The translations under genes and the position numbers were made by a program. A stretch of DNA of 62,404 bases, taken from contig SUXY01000009.1 in the NCBI GenBank assembly GCA_015060705.1, positions 1 through 62,404 on the forward strand. The letters run 5' to 3'. The notes beneath the pieces were generated by a model. It was not told the origin of the DNA. It saw only the letters and a list, made by a program, of their open reading frames with translations, and ran no database searches. This DNA is from Bacteroides sp. (lineage in GTDB: Bacteria > Bacteroidota > Bacteroidia > Bacteroidales > Bacteroidaceae). Position 1 is the stretch's first letter; each line of letters begins with the position of its first letter. Below are positions 24,065-32,810 of this stretch, one piece after another.

Positions 24065-26512
24065 TTATGGAAGCATTTCAATTGTAAGCGTTTCCGTTTT
24101 CAATCCATCTCCTTCCACCGTAAGAGTAGCCGTACCAGCCTCATGAGAACTCTGCAACAACACTTGTGCCAACCCATTAAAACTCTTCACTTGATAAGTA
24201 CGAGCTTCCGGATCAACAGGGCGTTCACTTGCCTGATAAGCCGGATCACCATTGCCCACCCCCAAAATACGTACAGGTCCACTTACTGTCAGCTTCAAAT
24301 CTTGACAAGCTGTTGGCACGAAGCGTCCTTTCTTATCTTGCAATTCTATACGACATACAGAAACATCCCGATTATCCGAAGCAATAGCTGTCCGGTCGGC
24401 AGAAAGTACAATGGCAGATGCAACACCAGTCGTTTCTATTTTCTTGACCATCATTTTCTTACCCTTCTTGTAGCCTACCGCCTTGACATGTCCAGGTTGA
24501 TACACCACCTTCCATTCCAAATGTCCGTTCTTAGGCATACTTTGTCGGCCCATCTTCTTTCCGTTTACAAACAATTCCACTTCATCGCAATTGCTGTATA
24601 CCCAAAGGTCAATGGTTTCTCCCTCGTGTCCTTGAAGATTCCAATGAGGCAACAGATGCAGCACCGGTTCATTCGTCCACCAGGACTTTAAATAGAATGC
24701 TTCATCTTTTGGGAAACCACAATAATCCAACACGCCAAACTGAGAATTAGTTGCCGGAAATACCATCGGATTGGATTCGCCACGATAATCGAAGCCTGTC
24801 CAATAGAACAAGCCACCCAACCAAGGACGTTCATCATAGAACTTCCATCCACGTTCGATGCAGTTATAAAGGCTGTCCGGTCCTTGCGGATGACGGTTTA
24901 TGGCTGTCATATATCCATTCTTGTGATCATCAAAATAAATGCCACGTGCACCGCAACCGGTCGTTTCTTCCGAACCGACAGCTTTCCGTTGCGGATAATC
25001 CTGACGATGTTTATCCACCGGATTCTGTAAAATATAATTATATCCAGCCACATCTGCCGGAATCAGAATATGTGGTCCACTGCTCGATGCCACACACATT
25101 TCACGAGTCGGGTCAAAACGATGGCAATACTCCCGCATAGAAGCCGCAATCCATGTACCTTGGTCTTTCCATTCGATTCCCCATTCCTCGTTACCGGCAC
25201 TCCAAAGTACCACACTCGGATGATTACGGTCACGTTCAATCATGCGTTGGAAAAGGCGCATATGTTCTTCGTTAATCCCCGTCAATCGATTTTCTTCAAT
25301 AACCAATATACCCAACTCGTCACAAGCATCAAGCATTTCAGGAGTCATCGGATTGTGACTGGAACGATAAGCATTGGCTCCCATCTTCTTCAATTCTCTC
25401 AAACGGAAATACTGTAAAGCATCCGGGATACCAGCACCTACGCCTGCATGGTCTTGATGCATATTAAATCCCTTCATTTTAACAGCTTTGCCATTCAACA
25501 AGAAACCCTTGTCTGCATGAAATTCAATGTGACGAATACCTGTACGCGTGGTATAGACATCCACTAAATTCTCTTCTTGATACACTTCAGTCCGTACAAT
25601 ATATAAATAAGGATTCTCCGTATCCCACAAATGTGGTTTCTCCACCATCATCCGAGTCAAAGTATGTTCCTTGGCTTTAGGCAACAGATGAGCCCCTGGA
25701 GCTTCACAACGAGCCACTTCTTGACCATCCGCATCAAACAGTACATGCACCAACCGATAGTTGGCCAATTGCAAACCGCTATTTTGTACCGTAGCTTCTA
25801 TAGTCAGTTCCGCACTTTCAAAAGGTGCCTTCATTTCGGCATATACAAATGTTCCGAATGGAGCCACATGTACTGGAGCCACCTTATCCAACCACACATG
25901 ACGATAAATACCAGCTCCTTCATAGAACCAACCTTCCTCCAACGTTGCATCGGCTCTTACCGCCACCAAATTCTCTTCCCCATAATTCAAGTACTCGGAA
26001 ATGTCGTAAATCTGAGCGGCATAACCACTCGGTTCATGTCCTAAATAAAAACCATTCACCCATACTCGTGCATCTCGGAAGATACCATCAAACTGAAGAT
26101 AAATATGCTTTCCGAAATCTTCCTTCGGAATATTAAAGAATTTCCGATACCAACCTACACTTGTTTCCGGATATTTATAACCGACCTGCTTGTAACCATG
26201 ACTATGACTAGCTTCTTTTGCAAAAGGAAGATCTACCACCCAATCGTGCGGCAACGTCACTTTCTTCCATTCCACGCCCCATTTCTTCTCATCGAATTTG
26301 AAAGAATAAGGACCTTCGTTATGAATGGAAGCCGCTTTGGTCAAATAGTTGAAATACTCGGTACCGCAACCGAAATCCTTGGCTGGAGAAGAGGCATTTC
26401 CGAAAGCGAAAAGCCAATCTTCGTCAAAACGGATATGTTCGCGGACAGACTGCGCATTCAGCATGGGAATCAATGCCCATAGCATGAATAGAATAGAAAC
26501 GTATTTTTTCAT
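24065..26512 (-). CDS. Glycoside hydrolase family 2 (beta-galactosidase-type)
   Basis: Exported GH2 enzyme: signal MKKYVSILFMLWALIPMLNAQ from ATG 26512; an earlier in-frame ATG at 26539 overlaps the promoter. Sugar-binding domain with LPHDWVVDLPF and SVGWYRKFF, immunoglobulin-like domain, then the TIM barrel with YRSSHNPMTPEMLDACDELG, acid/base Glu in LWSAGNEEWG and nucleophile region YWTGFDYRGES. The C-terminal domains include a DUF4982-like and a Big-type beta domain (ALVLSADRTAIAS-like segment, here AIVLSADRTAIAS). 815 residues. Likely removes beta-galactosyl or related sugars; the exact linkage cannot be told. Adjacent to the tat/3-keto-glycoside operon. Confidence 0.9.
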   Translation of the reverse strand: MKKYVSILFMLWALIPMLNAQSVREHIRFDEDWLFAFGNASSPAKDFGCGTEYFNYLTKAASIHNEGPYSFKFDEKKWGVEWKKVTLPHDWVVDLPFAKEASHSHGYKQVGYKYPETSVGWYRKFFNIPKEDFGKHIYLQFDGIFRDARVWVNGFYLGHEPSGYAAQIYDISEYLNYGEENLVAVRADATLEEGWFYEGAGIYRHVWLDKVAPVHVAPFGTFVYAEMKAPFESAELTIEATVQNSGLQLANYRLVHVLFDADGQEVARCEAPGAHLLPKAKEHTLTRMMVEKPHLWDTENPYLYIVRTEVYQEENLVDVYTTRTGIRHIEFHADKGFLLNGKAVKMKGFNMHQDHAGVGAGIPDALQYFRLRELKKMGANAYRSSHNPMTPEMLDACDELGILVIEENRLTGINEEHMRLFQRMIERDRNHPSVVLWSAGNEEWGIEWKDQGTWIAASMREYCHRFDPTREMCVASSSGPHILIPADVAGYNYILQNPVDKHRQDYPQRKAVGSEETTGCGARGIYFDDHKNGYMTAINRHPQGPDSLYNCIERGWKFYDERPWLGGLFYWTGFDYRGESNPMVFPATNSQFGVLDYCGFPKDEAFYLKSWWTNEPVLHLLPHWNLQGHEGETIDLWVYSNCDEVELFVNGKKMGRQSMPKNGHLEWKVVYQPGHVKAVGYKKGKKMMVKKIETTGVASAIVLSADRTAIASDNRDVSVCRIELQDKKGRFVPTACQDLKLTVSGPVRILGVGNGDPAYQASERPVDPEARTYQVKSFNGLAQVLLQSSHEAGTATLTVEGDGLKTETLTIEMLP

Positions 26513-26536
26513 GTCAATAGATTTTTGGATTGTATG

Positions 26537-26544
26537 CAAAGTTA
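26537..26544 (-). promoter_or_regulatory. -7 element for the GH2 gene
   Basis: CAAAGTTA (plus strand) reads TAACTTTG on the minus strand, 25 bases before ATG 26512. Confidence 0.6.
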
Positions 26545-26661
26545 GTAGATACAGCGGGTATCTCTGACACTATTTTGTCAGATTCAGATACAATCAAAAC
26601 AAGCAAACATTTTTAGCCTGAATTTGTTATCATCGGAACATTAAATATAAAAACAAAGCAT

Positions 26662-27105
26662 ATGAAAGATTTCTTATTCCCCCAACCGACAGACTCCAAA
26701 GGTTTCTCCTTTTTACTCTTATGCCTTCGGATTTTCTTTGGCCTGATGCTGACAATGCATGGACTGGAGAAGCTGTACAATTACACCGAATTATGCTATA
26801 CCTTCCCCGACCCTACGGGTATTGGGAGCGAAATAACTTTGTTGTTCGTCATCTTTGCAGAAATGATGTGTTCAGTAGCCTTCATTTTCGGCGCACTCTA
26901 TCGTTTGAGTATGATTCCCATATTAGGAGTAATGGCAGTAGCTTTCATACACATTCATGAAGCAAGTATTGCCCAAGGAGAATTGGCATTCATCTACCTG
27001 ATTGTATTCATCATGATGTACATTACTGGGCCAGGGCAATATTCCATTGACGCAAAGATATACGAATATCTTCACGCCAAAGATTATGAAGCCTACGAAT
27101 ACTAG
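26662..27105 (+). CDS. DoxX family membrane protein
   Basis: 147 residues with four hydrophobic segments; FGLMLTMHGLEKL near the start, AEMMCSVAFIFGALYRLSMIPILG and a last helix FIYLIVFIMMYITGPGQYSID match DoxX-like proteins of unknown function in oxidative or lipid stress. The stop TAG shares the palindrome CTAG (27102-27105) with the stop codon of the converging Maf gene. Confidence 0.88.
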   Translation: MKDFLFPQPTDSKGFSFLLLCLRIFFGLMLTMHGLEKLYNYTELCYTFPDPTGIGSEITLLFVIFAEMMCSVAFIFGALYRLSMIPILGVMAVAFIHIHEASIAQGELAFIYLIVFIMMYITGPGQYSIDAKIYEYLHAKDYEAYEY

Positions 27106-27683
27106 AGTTTCTTCAGTTCCGTATATAGCCGTTGGATAGGCAATCCCATGACATTGAAATAGCTACCGGAGATGCTCTCTACACCTACAAAACCGATCCA
27201 TTCCTGAATACCGTAGGAGCCTGCCTTATCCATGGGTTGATAACGTTCTACATAATAAGTTATCTCCTCTTCGGAAAGACAGCAGAAGGTCACATCCGTC
27301 ACCGTGGAAAAGACCTTCTGGTGATCGGTGGTGGTCAGACATACCCCGGTAATGACCTGATGTGTTTTCCCCGACAGGGCACGCAACATCCGACAGGCGT
27401 CTGCTGCATCCATAGGCTTACCCATGACTTCACCATCCAACCACACAATGGTATCGGCTGTAATAATCAGTTCATCGGATTGCATCAAAGCACGATAAGC
27501 ATCTGCTTTGGCACGGGCAATGTAAGCAGGAATCTCCACCCCGTCCAGACCTTCCGGAAAAGATTCATCAATATCCGGCAATGTCTTTACTTCATACTGG
27601 ATACCAAGTCCCGACAAGAGTTCTTTACGACGTGGTGAATTGGAAGCCAACACCACCTTGTATTTGTTCAGATTGTCCAACAT
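27102..27683 (-). CDS. maf: Maf-like nucleoside triphosphate pyrophosphatase
   Basis: House-cleaning enzyme that hydrolyses dTTP/UTP or modified nucleotides to monophosphates. VLASNSPRRKELL is the Maf signature, ITADTIVWLDGEVMGKP and AGSYGIQEWIG the remaining active-site loops. 193 residues from ATG 27683; the longer in-frame start would overlap kdsC-type coding. Start and upstream stop are one base apart, so translation is probably coupled. Confidence 0.93.
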   Translation of the reverse strand: MLDNLNKYKVVLASNSPRRKELLSGLGIQYEVKTLPDIDESFPEGLDGVEIPAYIARAKADAYRALMQSDELIITADTIVWLDGEVMGKPMDAADACRMLRALSGKTHQVITGVCLTTTDHQKVFSTVTDVTFCCLSEEEITYYVERYQPMDKAGSYGIQEWIGFVGVESISGSYFNVMGLPIQRLYTELKKL

Positions 27684-27684
27684 A

Positions 27685-28203
27685 TTACCATCCGAAAGCT
27701 TTGGCATCCTGCATCCATTTACCCTGGGCACGAAGCACTTGTTCTACTACATCACGACCACATCCATAACCTCCATTACGGTGTGAAATATAAACAGATA
27801 TTTCTTTAATCTCAGGTACTGCATCGGCTGGACAGCACGGACATCCGCACAAGCGCATCACCTCATAATCAGGAATATCATCCCCCATATAGAGAATCTC
27901 CTCGTCCTTCAAACCATATTTGTCTTTCAGTGCTTCATATTCCTTTATCTTTACAGCAGCTCCCATACAGACATCTTTCAATCCCAAGCCTTCATAACGT
28001 TTGCGGATAGCTTCGGTCTTTCCACCAGTGATAATGGCAACTACCAATCCACACTTCACGGCAAATTGTAATGCATAACCATCCTTAATGTTCACAGAAC
28101 GCATCGGTTCACCATTAGGGTGTAGCGTAATCGTTTCTGCACTCAGCACACCGTCTACATCGAAGACAATGGCTTTTATCTTTTTGAGGTCGTAATTAAT
28201 CAT
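27685..28203 (-). CDS. KDO-8-phosphate phosphatase (KdsC-type HAD)
   Basis: Cap-less HAD phosphatase of lipopolysaccharide core synthesis: KDO-8-P to KDO. Motifs [16 protein letters not shown] and [22 protein letters not shown] near the end is typical. 172 residues, normal. Part of the minus-strand run nitroreductase, DUF2520 protein, this gene, Maf; a hairpin repeat (28219-28308) lies directly upstream. Confidence 0.92.
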   Translation of the reverse strand: MINYDLKKIKAIVFDVDGVLSAETITLHPNGEPMRSVNIKDGYALQFAVKCGLVVAIITGGKTEAIRKRYEGLGLKDVCMGAAVKIKEYEALKDKYGLKDEEILYMGDDIPDYEVMRLCGCPCCPADAVPEIKEISVYISHRNGGYGCGRDVVEQVLRAQGKWMQDAKAFGW

Positions 28204-28218
28204 TTTCTTCTAATTTTA

Positions 28219-28308
28219 TGTCATCCAAAGCGAAGCGAAAAATCTCGAAGGCATATACGTTATTGCCTTCAAGATTCTTCACTACACTTCGTTTTGTCCT
28301 GAATGACA
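28219..28308. repeat. 90-bp imperfect palindrome (REP/MITE-like)
   Basis: Left end TGTCATCCAAAGCGAAG and right end CTTCGTTTTGTCCTGAATGACA are imperfect inverse copies; inside, GAAAAATCTCGAAGGCA pairs with TTGCCTTCAAGATTCTTC around a short TATACGT centre. The whole unit is nearly self-complementary and ends in TGTCAT/ATGACA. It covers the last nine codons and the stop of the DUF2520 gene. Confidence 0.75.
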
Positions 28309-29073
28309 AATACTTTTGCTTATTATCTTATAAATTTCTTTTAACTCCGGTTCTTCCGCCAACATCTCCAAATGTTTATTCATCACATTGGCATCTTTCC
28401 GAACAGCCGGACCAGTTTGCGCCTCAGCCGGGCACAAGGTATGAACCTTACGAGCGGTCTCGTCAATCAGCGGCAACATGGCATCGAAAGGCAAACCTTG
28501 CTTTTCCAATAAATAGGCACTCAATGTGTACATATGATTGGCAAAGTTACAAGCAAATACCGCCGCCATGTGCAAATAGGTACGCTGTGCCGAAGTAGCC
28601 TCGTACACTTTGGGACTCAACGAAGAAGCCATCGTTTGAAGTACGTCCAGTTCCTCCGCACCATTCGCCTCCACAAAGAAAGACACCGATGCAAAATCCA
28701 CAGTCCGCTGTTTACTGAAAGTCTGCATAGGATAGAGCACACCATACCGTTGCGCCATACCTTTCCATACGTCCATGGACATACTACCTGCTGTATGTAC
28801 GAACAACGCCTGTTCCCTACCCTTCACCACGGTCGGAATCAGTTCTTGCAGAGCCGCATCCTTGACCATGACCAAATAGACATCGGCATCGGTACATACT
28901 TCCTCCAGCGATGTAACAAAGGGCACTTCCAACCGGGCAGCCAATTCCGAAGCCGATTCAACCGTCCGGCTATACACTTGTGTTATTTCCCAACCAGCCT
29001 TCTGCAATCCAAGCCCCATATGTGTCGCCACATTGCCGGCTCCTATCAGCACGATTCGCTTATTGTTCACCAT
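28282..29073 (-). CDS. Rossmann-fold DUF2520 protein
   Basis: 263 residues from ATG 29073: N-terminal NAD(P)-binding domain RIVLIGAGNVATHMGLGLQ (GxGxxxxH type), VHTAGSMSMDVWKG and VLYPMQTFSKQR, then the helical DUF2520 domain with AAVFACNFANHMYTLSAYLLE. Resembles ketopantoate-reductase-like dehydrogenases; substrate unknown. It overlaps the nitroreductase gene by 14 bases. Its C-terminal tail (SICHSGQNEV) is encoded by the palindromic repeat at 28219-28308, so the native terminus may have been replaced. Confidence 0.88.
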   Translation of the reverse strand: MVNNKRIVLIGAGNVATHMGLGLQKAGWEITQVYSRTVESASELAARLEVPFVTSLEEVCTDADVYLVMVKDAALQELIPTVVKGREQALFVHTAGSMSMDVWKGMAQRYGVLYPMQTFSKQRTVDFASVSFFVEANGAEELDVLQTMASSLSPKVYEATSAQRTYLHMAAVFACNFANHMYTLSAYLLEKQGLPFDAMLPLIDETARKVHTLCPAEAQTGPAVRKDANVMNKHLEMLAEEPELKEIYKIISKSICHSGQNEV

Positions 29074-29596
29074 ACTTGTTGATATGAATCTTTTCCCACT
29101 GCAGATGTTCTTCATTGAACGGCTTGCGTTCCATTCCTTTATGACCAATGGCAACAATACTCAATACCTGAAGCTGCAAAGGAATATCGAGCACTTCGTG
29201 TACAAATTCACCCGACGGTACTCCCGAATCTGTGAACCGTTCACGCACCTGAATCCAGCAGCTACCCAAGCCCATGTCTTCGGCTTGCAATTGAATCATC
29301 AACGAAGCGATGGCAGCATCTTCTATCCATACATCACTCGTCAACGGGTCGGCCATCACCACAATAGCCAAAGCGGCATCCTTCAAGAAAGAAGCTCCCA
29401 TCGTTTTACAAAACGACAGTTTCTGCAACGTTTCCTTATCGTCTACCACGATGAATTGCCACGGATTGCTCCGCTTGGACGAAGGAGACATCAGCGCAGC
29501 TTTCAGCAAAGCTACCACTTGGTCCTGCGTCAGTTCTTCATCGGTAAACTTACGCATACTCCTTCTATTCTTTATCAAATCACTGAACTGTTTCAT
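29060..29596 (-). CDS. Nitroreductase family protein
   Basis: FMN-dependent nitroreductase-like fold, 178 residues from ATG 29596. IKNRRSMRKF at the N-terminus (FMN phosphate contact), AALMSPSSKRSNPWQFIVVDD, AIASLMIQLQAEDMGLGSCWIQVR and VAIGHKG are family motifs. Reduces quinones, flavins or nitro compounds with NAD(P)H; the true substrate is not apparent. Start at 29596 rather than 29623 because it aligns with the family N-terminus. Confidence 0.9.
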   Translation of the reverse strand: MKQFSDLIKNRRSMRKFTDEELTQDQVVALLKAALMSPSSKRSNPWQFIVVDDKETLQKLSFCKTMGASFLKDAALAIVVMADPLTSDVWIEDAAIASLMIQLQAEDMGLGSCWIQVRERFTDSGVPSGEFVHEVLDIPLQLQVLSIVAIGHKGMERKPFNEEHLQWEKIHINKYGEQ

Positions 29597-29661
29597 AGGG
29601 TTTTCTGTTTGTTTTCTCCACAAATATACGATATGAATAGGAATTACTCAACAAAAAAACG

Positions 29662-29669
29662 TATTTTTG
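29662..29669 (+). promoter_or_regulatory. -7 element close to the GNAT start
   Basis: TATTTTTG (29662-29669) is only five bases from ATG 29675. Either the transcript is leaderless or nearly so, or translation begins at the in-frame ATG 29693. Confidence 0.55.
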
Positions 29670-29674
29670 CAACA

Positions 29675-30658
29675 ATGAAGCCTATCCGACTGATGACATA
29701 CCGCCGCGGAAGTACCTTGCCTCCCTTGCCGGGCAACAGTCTACCCAATTCTTCCGAACTGTTCCACGTATACGAACAGACCACTGGTTATGCCCCTTTG
29801 CTCATTGTGGCTTTCATCGATGAGAAACCCGTAGCAAAGCTATTGGCAGTCATCCGCAAGAGCAACCGTCTCTTTCCGCCCTCCTTCATCAAACGATGCG
29901 AATTGTTCGGTACCGGTGAATATTTTGACAACAGTCTTTCCAAAGATGAATTGTTCGGAATGATGTTGGAACATCTCACTGAAGAAGCATCAGCTCATTG
30001 TTTTCTCATTGAAGTAAGAAACCTTCCTACCGCTCTCTTTGGTTATAAATATTTTCGACGGAACAGATACTTCCCAGTTAATTGGTTGAGAGTATATAAT
30101 TCTTTACATAGCCTTTCACCCGAAGAACGGTTGGAACCTTTCCGACATCGTCAGATAGCCCGTGCTTTGGAACAAGGCGTCAGCTTGAAACGGGCAGAGA
30201 CCGAAGCCGAGACCGAAGCGGCTCTTCAAATGCTTCGACGCAACTACTCATCGAAACTACGGAAACACTTTCCCGACCTCCAATTGTTCCGACTGCTTTC
30301 CAGTCAAAGAAACGGACAAGAAGACGCCAACACCTTCCTGGTGGAATACAAGGGGAAAGTCATTGGAGCCTCTTTCTGCATGTATTCCAACGATTACGTC
30401 TACTTGTGTTTTTCAGCCGGTTTACGAAAAACTTACGCTTGGCTTCATCCGCATGTTCTGGCGGTATGGACTGCCATTACACATGCCCATGAACAAGGAT
30501 ACAAGCATTTCGAGTTTGTCGATGCCGGTCTACCGTTCCGCCAATTGGGCTACCGCCGTTTCATCTTGAGTTTCGGTGGCAAGCAAGTGAGCACCCGCCG
30601 CTGGTTCCGTTTCCGTTGGTCATGGCTCAACAAGCTTGCATCTTGGCTGTATCGATAA
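29675..30658 (+). CDS. GNAT/FemAB-like acyltransferase (327 aa)
   Basis: Two GNAT-like halves: a degenerate N-terminal one (LLIVAFIDEKPVAKLLAVIRK) and a C-terminal one with TFLVEYKGKVIGASFCMYSND, AWLHPHVLAVWTAITHAHEQG and FEFVDAG, the pattern of peptidyl or acyl transferases of the FemAB type. The acceptor is unknown. Long in-frame sequence upstream (29033-29674) lies antisense to the nitroreductase and is rejected as coding. Ends before the inverted repeat at 30669-30718. Confidence 0.8.
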   Translation: MKPIRLMTYRRGSTLPPLPGNSLPNSSELFHVYEQTTGYAPLLIVAFIDEKPVAKLLAVIRKSNRLFPPSFIKRCELFGTGEYFDNSLSKDELFGMMLEHLTEEASAHCFLIEVRNLPTALFGYKYFRRNRYFPVNWLRVYNSLHSLSPEERLEPFRHRQIARALEQGVSLKRAETEAETEAALQMLRRNYSSKLRKHFPDLQLFRLLSSQRNGQEDANTFLVEYKGKVIGASFCMYSNDYVYLCFSAGLRKTYAWLHPHVLAVWTAITHAHEQGYKHFEFVDAGLPFRQLGYRRFILSFGGKQVSTRRWFRFRWSWLNKLASWLYR

Positions 30659-30668
30659 GGTCTTTTTC

Positions 30669-30718
30669 ATTTCCACCTAAAATAATTTGATGAAATATTT
30701 CTTTATTTAGGTGGAAAT
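30669..30718. promoter_or_regulatory. 13-bp perfect inverted repeat upstream of the propionate operon
   Basis: ATTTCCACCTAAA (30669-30681) pairs with TTTAGGTGGAAAT (30706-30718), loop 24 bases, followed by TCTTTTCTTTG, a weak -7-like element. It lies 10 bases after the GNAT stop and 63 bases before the mce start: terminator, operator or both. Confidence 0.6.
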
Positions 30719-30781
30719 TCTTTTCTTTGTAGCTTAATAAAAATAATTAAATCATAAAACTCATCAAAAAATTATACAATT

Positions 30782-31201
30782 ATGAAAATCTCACACATCG
30801 AACATTTGGGTATCGCTGTGAAGAGCATCGAAGAAGCTCTCCCTTATTATGAAAACGTGTTAGGTCTGAAATGCTACAACATTGAAACCGTAGAAGACCA
30901 AAAGGTTAGAACTGCTTTCTTGAAGGTGGGCGACGTGAAAATCGAACTTCTGGAACCGACTAGTCCGGAAAGTACCATTGCTAAGTTCATCGAAAAGAAC
31001 AACGGCAACGGTGGTATGCATCACTTGGCTTTCGCGGTTGAAGACGGTGTAGCCAATGCTTTGGCAGAAGCAGAAGGTACAGGCATCCGCCTCATCGACA
31101 AGGCTCCACGCAAGGGTGCTGAAGGCTTGAACATCGCATTCCTTCACCCGAAGTCAACTCTCGGTGTTTTGACTGAACTTTGCGAAAATCCAAATAAGTA
31201 A
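30782..31201 (+). CDS. mce: Methylmalonyl-CoA epimerase
   Basis: VOC-fold metalloenzyme that interconverts (R)- and (S)-methylmalonyl-CoA on the succinate to propionate route. HIEHLGIAVKSIEEA holds the first metal His, KIELLEPTSPES the Glu, GGMHHLAFAVED the second His, and FLHPKSTLGVLTELCE the last Glu; all are present. 139 residues, normal. First gene of a five-gene operon that ends with the Na+ pump subunit at 35361. Confidence 0.96.
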   Translation: MKISHIEHLGIAVKSIEEALPYYENVLGLKCYNIETVEDQKVRTAFLKVGDVKIELLEPTSPESTIAKFIEKNNGNGGMHHLAFAVEDGVANALAEAEGTGIRLIDKAPRKGAEGLNIAFLHPKSTLGVLTELCENPNK

Positions 31202-31232
31202 TCAAGAATATCAATCATAAAAAAGTATCATT

Positions 31233-32786
31233 ATGAGCAATCAACTTGAAAAGATAAAAGAGCTTATCGACCGTCGTACTGCTGCACGCATGGGTGGTGG
31301 TGAAAAGGCCATTCAGAAGCAACACGACAAGGGTAAATATACAGCCCGCGAACGTATCGCCATGTTGTTGGACGAAGGTAGCTTTGAAGAAATGGACATG
31401 TTCGTGGAACATCGTTGTACTAACTTCGGTATGGACAAGAAGCATTATCCTGGCGATGGTGTAGTAACCGGTTGCGGTACTATCGACGGACGTTTGGTTT
31501 ATATCTTTGCACAAGACTTTACCGTATCGGCAGGTTCACTTTCTGAAACCATGTCTTTGAAGATTTGTAAGGTCATGGACCAAGCCATGAAGATGGGTGC
31601 TCCTTGTATCGGTATTAACGACTCGGGTGGTGCACGTATTCAGGAAGGTATCAACGCACTTGCAGGTTACTCTGAAATCTTCCAACGTAACATCCTTGCA
31701 TCAGGTGTGATTCCACAAATCTCCGGTATTTTCGGTCCTTGTGCCGGTGGTGCTGTATACTCTCCTGCTTTGACCGACTTTACATTGATGATGGAAGGTA
31801 CATCCTACATGTTCTTGACAGGTCCGAAGGTAGTAAAGACTGTTACCGGCGAAGACGTAACTCAAGAAGAACTCGGTGGTGCAAGTGTACACTCTACTAA
31901 ATCAGGTGTTACTCACTTTACTGCTCAGACAGAAGAAGAAGCTCTCGCTCTTATCCGCAAGCTCCTCAGCTATATCCCTCAGAACAATTTGGAAGAAGCT
32001 CCATTCGTAGACTGCGTAGACCCAATCGACCGTTTGGAAGACTCATTGAACGAAATCATCCCTGATAGCCCGAACAAGCCTTACGATATGTACGAAGTAA
32101 TCGGTGCAATCGTAGACAACGGTGAATTCCTCGAAGTACAGAAGGACTATGCAAAGAATATCATCATCGGTTTCGCTCGTTTCGGTGGCCAGTCTGTAGG
32201 TATCGTTGCCAACCAGCCAAAGTTCTTGGCAGGTGTATTGGACTGCAACGCTTCTCGTAAGGGTGCCCGCTTCGTTCGTTTCTGCGACGCATTCAACATT
32301 CCTCTCGTAACATTGGTAGACGTACCGGGATTCTTGCCGGGTACAGGCCAGGAATACAACGGTGTTATCCTTCACGGTGCGAAGTTGCTTTACGCTTATG
32401 GTGAAGCTACTGTACCTAAGGTAACTGTTACATTGCGTAAGTCTTACGGTGGTTCTCACATCGTGATGAGCTGTAAGCAACTCCGTGGCGACATGAACTA
32501 CGCATGGCCAACTGCCGAAATCGCCGTAATGGGTGGTGCAGGTGCTGTAGAAGTATTGTACGCGCGTGAAGCGAAGGAACAAGCCGATCCAGCTGCGTTC
32601 TTGGCTGAAAAGGAAGCTGAATACACTAAGTTGTTTGCTAACCCTTACAATGCAGCTAAGTATGGCTACATCGACGATGTAATCGAACCACGTAACACTC
32701 GTTTCCGTGTCATCCGCGCATTGCAGCAATTGCAGACCAAGAAGCTCACTAACCCTGCCAAGAAGCACGGTAATATTCCTTTGTAA
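31233..32786 (+). CDS. mmdA: Methylmalonyl-CoA decarboxylase / acyl-CoA carboxyltransferase subunit
   Basis: Carboxyltransferase (crotonase fold, two repeats) that moves the carboxyl group from methylmalonyl-CoA to biotin. Signatures: [16 protein letters not shown], the oxyanion glycines [13 protein letters not shown] and [17 protein letters not shown] in the N-half, [15 protein letters not shown] and [15 protein letters not shown] in the C-half. 517 residues, normal. Codon use is strongly biased, as expected for a highly expressed fermentation gene. 31 bases after mce. Confidence 0.95.
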   Translation: MSNQLEKIKELIDRRTAARMGGGEKAIQKQHDKGKYTARERIAMLLDEGSFEEMDMFVEHRCTNFGMDKKHYPGDGVVTGCGTIDGRLVYIFAQDFTVSAGSLSETMSLKICKVMDQAMKMGAPCIGINDSGGARIQEGINALAGYSEIFQRNILASGVIPQISGIFGPCAGGAVYSPALTDFTLMMEGTSYMFLTGPKVVKTVTGEDVTQEELGGASVHSTKSGVTHFTAQTEEEALALIRKLLSYIPQNNLEEAPFVDCVDPIDRLEDSLNEIIPDSPNKPYDMYEVIGAIVDNGEFLEVQKDYAKNIIIGFARFGGQSVGIVANQPKFLAGVLDCNASRKGARFVRFCDAFNIPLVTLVDVPGFLPGTGQEYNGVILHGAKLLYAYGEATVPKVTVTLRKSYGGSHIVMSCKQLRGDMNYAWPTAEIAVMGGAGAVEVLYAREAKEQADPAAFLAEKEAEYTKLFANPYNAAKYGYIDDVIEPRNTRFRVIRALQQLQTKKLTNPAKKHGNIPL

Positions 32787-32810
32787 TCATCCCTAAAAAC
32801 AAGAACGATT

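Noticed and set aside
29033..29674. Upstream in-frame extension of the GNAT gene
   Set aside because: Antisense to the nitroreductase, and a -7 element sits just before ATG 29675.
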